In this document: positions 5,826 to 6,749 of the stretch, piece after piece
How positions within the stretch are numbered: the stretch's first letter is position 1
Layout of the letters: every line of letters begins with the position of its first letter
Assembly (NCBI GenBank): GCA_038225015.1
Contig: JBBRFB010000164.1
Coordinates: forward strand, 1 to 6,749
Origin: Schlegelella_A sp038225015
GTDB taxonomy: Bacteria; Pseudomonadota; Gammaproteobacteria; Burkholderiales; Burkholderiaceae_C
Reading direction: 5' to 3'
DNA length: 6,749 nucleotides
Program-made: the position numbers and the translations under genes
The notes under the pieces: model-generated
What the model was told of the DNA's origin: nothing
The model's input: only the letters and a program-made list of their open reading frames with translations
Database searches by the model: none

Positions 5826-6298
5826 CACGGGCCCCACGAAGTCACGTCGGCAGCCTCGCCCTGGCCGCCCGGCTGCCCGTCCAGTCCGTACGACAGCAGG
5901 TCGTAGTCGCCGTGCTCGCCCGGGGCCTTGTAGACGTAGGGCTTGCCCCATGGGTCGGGCGGGACCGCCTTCTTCAAGTAGGGGCCCGCCCAGCGCTCGA
6001 GGTTCTGCGGGCGCGTGTTGAGTGCTGCCAGCCCCATCTCCGTGGTCGGGTAGGCGCCGACGTCGAGCCGGTACTGGTCGAGGCCCTTCTCCAGCGAGTC
6101 GATCTGGGCACGCGCGACCTTGGTATTGGACTTGCTCACCTGGTCGAAGTAGCGCGGCGCGACCAGGCCGGCGAGCATGCCGATGATGACGATGACGACC
6201 AGCAGCTCGAGCAGCGTGAAGCCACGCGCCGTGAGGTTCGGGCGCGCGTCGCGATGTTGGGACGGAGAAGCGAAGAAGGGGTGCACGGAGTCCAGCAC
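5825..6298 (-). CDS. gspG: Major pseudopilin GspG
   Basis: The product is 157 residues and is the main subunit of the periplasmic pseudopilus. The type IV prepilin signal is A-R-G|F-T-L-L-E, with cleavage after Gly26. The mature chain starts at Phe27 with Glu31 as the conserved position-5 glutamate, followed by the long hydrophobic helix (L-L-V-V-I-V-I-I-G-M-L-A-G-L-V-A-P). The C-terminal domain has the T2SG signature Y-P-T-T-E-M-G-L-A-A-L, D-P-W-G-K-P-Y-V-Y, and the closing D-L-L-S-Y-G-L-D-G-Q-P-G-G-Q-G-E-A-A-D loop (133-151), which binds calcium in known GspG proteins. The 26-residue leader is longer than the usual 6-10 or so. The start is GTG 6298, with GAGG 6 bases upstream; GTG 6286 would give a 22-residue leader. 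The ATG at 6302 is in another frame. As first gene of the operon, GspG would be made in the largest amount. Confidence 0.96.
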   Translation of the reverse strand: MLDSVHPFFASPSQHRDARPNLTARGFTLLELLVVIVIIGMLAGLVAPRYFDQVSKSNTKVARAQIDSLEKGLDQYRLDVGAYPTTEMGLAALNTRPQNLERWAGPYLKKAVPPDPWGKPYVYKAPGEHGDYDLLSYGLDGQPGGQGEAADVTSWGP

Positions 6299-6304
6299 GC
6301 ATTG

Positions 6305-6308
6305 CCTC
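6305..6308 (-). promoter_or_regulatory. Ribosome binding site deciding the gspG start
   Basis: GAGG on the minus strand lies 6 bases before GTG 6298 but only 2 before the out-of-frame ATG 6302, so it favours the GTG in the GspG frame. Confidence 0.55.
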
Positions 6309-6330
6309 GGAGCGTCAGGGGAGTGTCGCG

Positions 6331-6349
6331 AGGCCGCTTAAGCGGTCCT
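6331..6349. promoter_or_regulatory. Palindrome CCGCTTAAGCGG upstream of gspG
   Basis: A perfect 12-bp palindrome (6334-6345) is flanked by AGG on the left and CCT on the right with one unpaired base. It lies about 33 bases upstream of the gspG ribosome binding site proper start codon region. It could be an operator or, in RNA, a small hairpin in the gspG leader. Confidence 0.4.
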
Positions 6350-6357
6350 TAAAGAAG

Positions 6358-6389
6358 GGGCGCGACCCCGCATGCAGGGGGTCGCGCCC
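6358..6389 (-). terminator. Strong hairpin with short T tract upstream of gspG (terminator or attenuator candidate)
   Basis: GGGCGCGACCCC (6358-6369) and GGGGTCGCGCCC (6378-6389) are exact inverted repeats around an 8-base loop. Reading the minus strand, the stem is followed by CTTCTTT, a weak T tract; reading the plus strand there is none. It lies 60 bases upstream of the gspG start. No minus-strand gene upstream needs a terminator within the window, so it may act inside the gspG leader. The pyrimidine tract is short, so intrinsic termination is only a candidate function. Confidence 0.5.
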
Positions 6390-6616
6390 GCCGCATTCAG
6401 TGTTGTGCCATACGACGCGGTTGCGGGTCATCCCGCCGATACCGATGGGGTGATTGCTACTTCGAACGCGAAGCACCGCTGCGCAGGCCGCGCTGCGTTG
6501 ACTTCCGGATTGGGCGATGCCACGCTAGCGCGATGAAAGTCAGGACGGTGGTCATCCGGTGCAGCAGGGAAGCTGCGCACGCAGTGCCGTGCAGGCCTGT
6601 CGCGCGTGGTCGCGGC

Positions 6617-6749
6617 ATGGGCCGGGTCGGGCGCGTCGCGCTGTCCTCGTGGGTCGCAGCAGCGGGCCTGACATCGCTTGCTTCGCAGGCCCAGATCTAT
6701 GTCGGCGCGTCGCAGGAGTCGGGGGCCATCGTCCTCTCGAGCTTTTCAA
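6617..6749 (+). CDS. Exported protein of unknown function, N-terminal part; runs off the right edge
   Basis: An open frame starting at ATG 6617 runs to the window end (44 full codons). Residues 1-25 form a classic Sec signal peptide: G-R-V-G-R basic start, hydrophobic core V-A-L-S-S-W-V-A-A-A-G-L-T-S-L, and S-Q-A as a peptidase site before Q-I-Y-V-G-A-S-Q-E-S-G-A-I-V-L-S-S-F. An in-frame ATG at 6533 would add 28 residues, but that stretch is not hydrophobic, has three rare AGG codons and more A/T third positions, so I prefer 6617. No Shine-Dalgarno is clear at either. The opening 'I-Y-V-G ... G-A-I-V-L-S' recalls the short N-terminal motif of some betaproteobacterial lytic transglycosylases and DUF4124 proteins; that is a weak resemblance. 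It is transcribed away from the secretion operon and need not share its function. Confidence 0.6.
   Translation, partial: MGRVGRVALSSWVAAAGLTSLASQAQIYVGASQESGAIVLSSFS

Larger units (their letters stand above)
6299..6616. other. Divergent intergenic region between gspG and the right-edge gene
   Basis: About 320 bases hold no supported gene. From left to right: the gspG ribosome binding site, the palindrome CCGCTTAAGCGG, a 12-bp-stem hairpin, a small inverted repeat GCGGG-TCAT-CCCGC (6423-6436), another CTTCG-AACG-CGAAG (6460-6473), and TTGACT (6498-6503). TTGACT resembles a plus-strand -35 box, but only a poor -10 candidate (CACGCT, 6521-6526) follows at 17 bases. I find no convincing promoter for gspG. 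The region should hold start signals for both directions. Confidence 0.6.

Noticed and set aside
5787..6302. A 171-codon minus-strand frame from ATG 6302 covering gspG in another frame and ending at the gspF start
   Set aside because: The product is Arg/Pro/Gly-rich low complexity without domains, and its ATG is only 2 bases from GAGG. Only its last 12 codons, beyond the gspG stop, look meaningful as a coupler.
6405..6410. TGGCAC on the minus strand upstream of gspG, like a sigma-54 -24 element
   Set aside because: No TTGC-type -12 element occurs at the required spacing; the nearest GC is three bases too far.
6423..6473. Two small 5-bp-stem inverted repeats in the intergenic region
   Set aside because: They are too short to be called as features in GC-rich DNA; noted only in the description of the region.
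6498..6526. TTGACT followed at 17 bases by CACGCT as a plus-strand promoter
   Set aside because: The -10 candidate matches the consensus at only two positions, so it is mentioned in the intergenic entry but not called.
6552..6749. A 65-codon minus-strand frame at the right edge
   Set aside because: It is Arg/Pro-rich, without a signal or domain, and lies opposite a frame with a good signal peptide.

Overview
This window is very GC-rich (roughly 70% by eye). Its genes resemble those of betaproteobacteria, most likely the order Burkholderiales; that placement comes from protein style and composition and was not tested by a search. Almost everything from position 6298 down to position 1 is one tightly packed minus-strand operon for an envelope-spanning, pseudopilus-driven secretion machine of the type II secretion (T2SS) / type IV pilus superfamily.

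In transcription order (right to left) the genes are: gspG (major pseudopilin), gspF (inner-membrane platform protein), gspE (hexameric secretion ATPase), a soluble PilM/GspL-cytoplasmic-domain-like protein, a PilN-like bitopic protein, a PilO/GspM-like bitopic protein, a PilP/GspC-like bitopic protein with 12 consecutive prolines, and the start of a lipoprotein with TPR-like repeats that runs off the left edge. The last may be the N-terminus of a TPR-fused secretin or a pilotin-like partner. Proposed roles: GspE turns over ATP, GspF transmits the motion, GspG polymerises into the pseudopilus, the PilM/N/O/P-like proteins form the inner-membrane alignment platform, and the PilP/GspC-like protein reaches the outer-membrane channel. 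The E, F and G parts look like T2SS, while the platform looks like the split PilM-N-O-P set of type IV pili. No minor pseudopilins (GspH-K), prepilin peptidase or definite secretin are present in the window.

Five junctions are four-base ATGA start/stop overlaps: gspF-gspE, PilM-like/PilN-like, PilN-like/PilO-like, PilO-like/PilP-like and PilP-like/TPR. The gspE/PilM-like junction is a 20-base overlap if the upstream GTG is used. The one apparent gap, gspG to gspF, is exactly bridged by a 12-codon reading frame that starts on the gspG stop (TGATG) and ends on the gspF start (ATGA).

Right of gspG is about 320 bases without a supported gene. It holds a perfect 12-bp-stem hairpin with a short pyrimidine/T tract in the minus direction and a 12-bp palindrome close to gspG, so leader-level control of the operon is possible. 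At the right edge a divergent plus-strand gene begins with a signal peptide and is cut by the window end; it is an unidentified exported protein.
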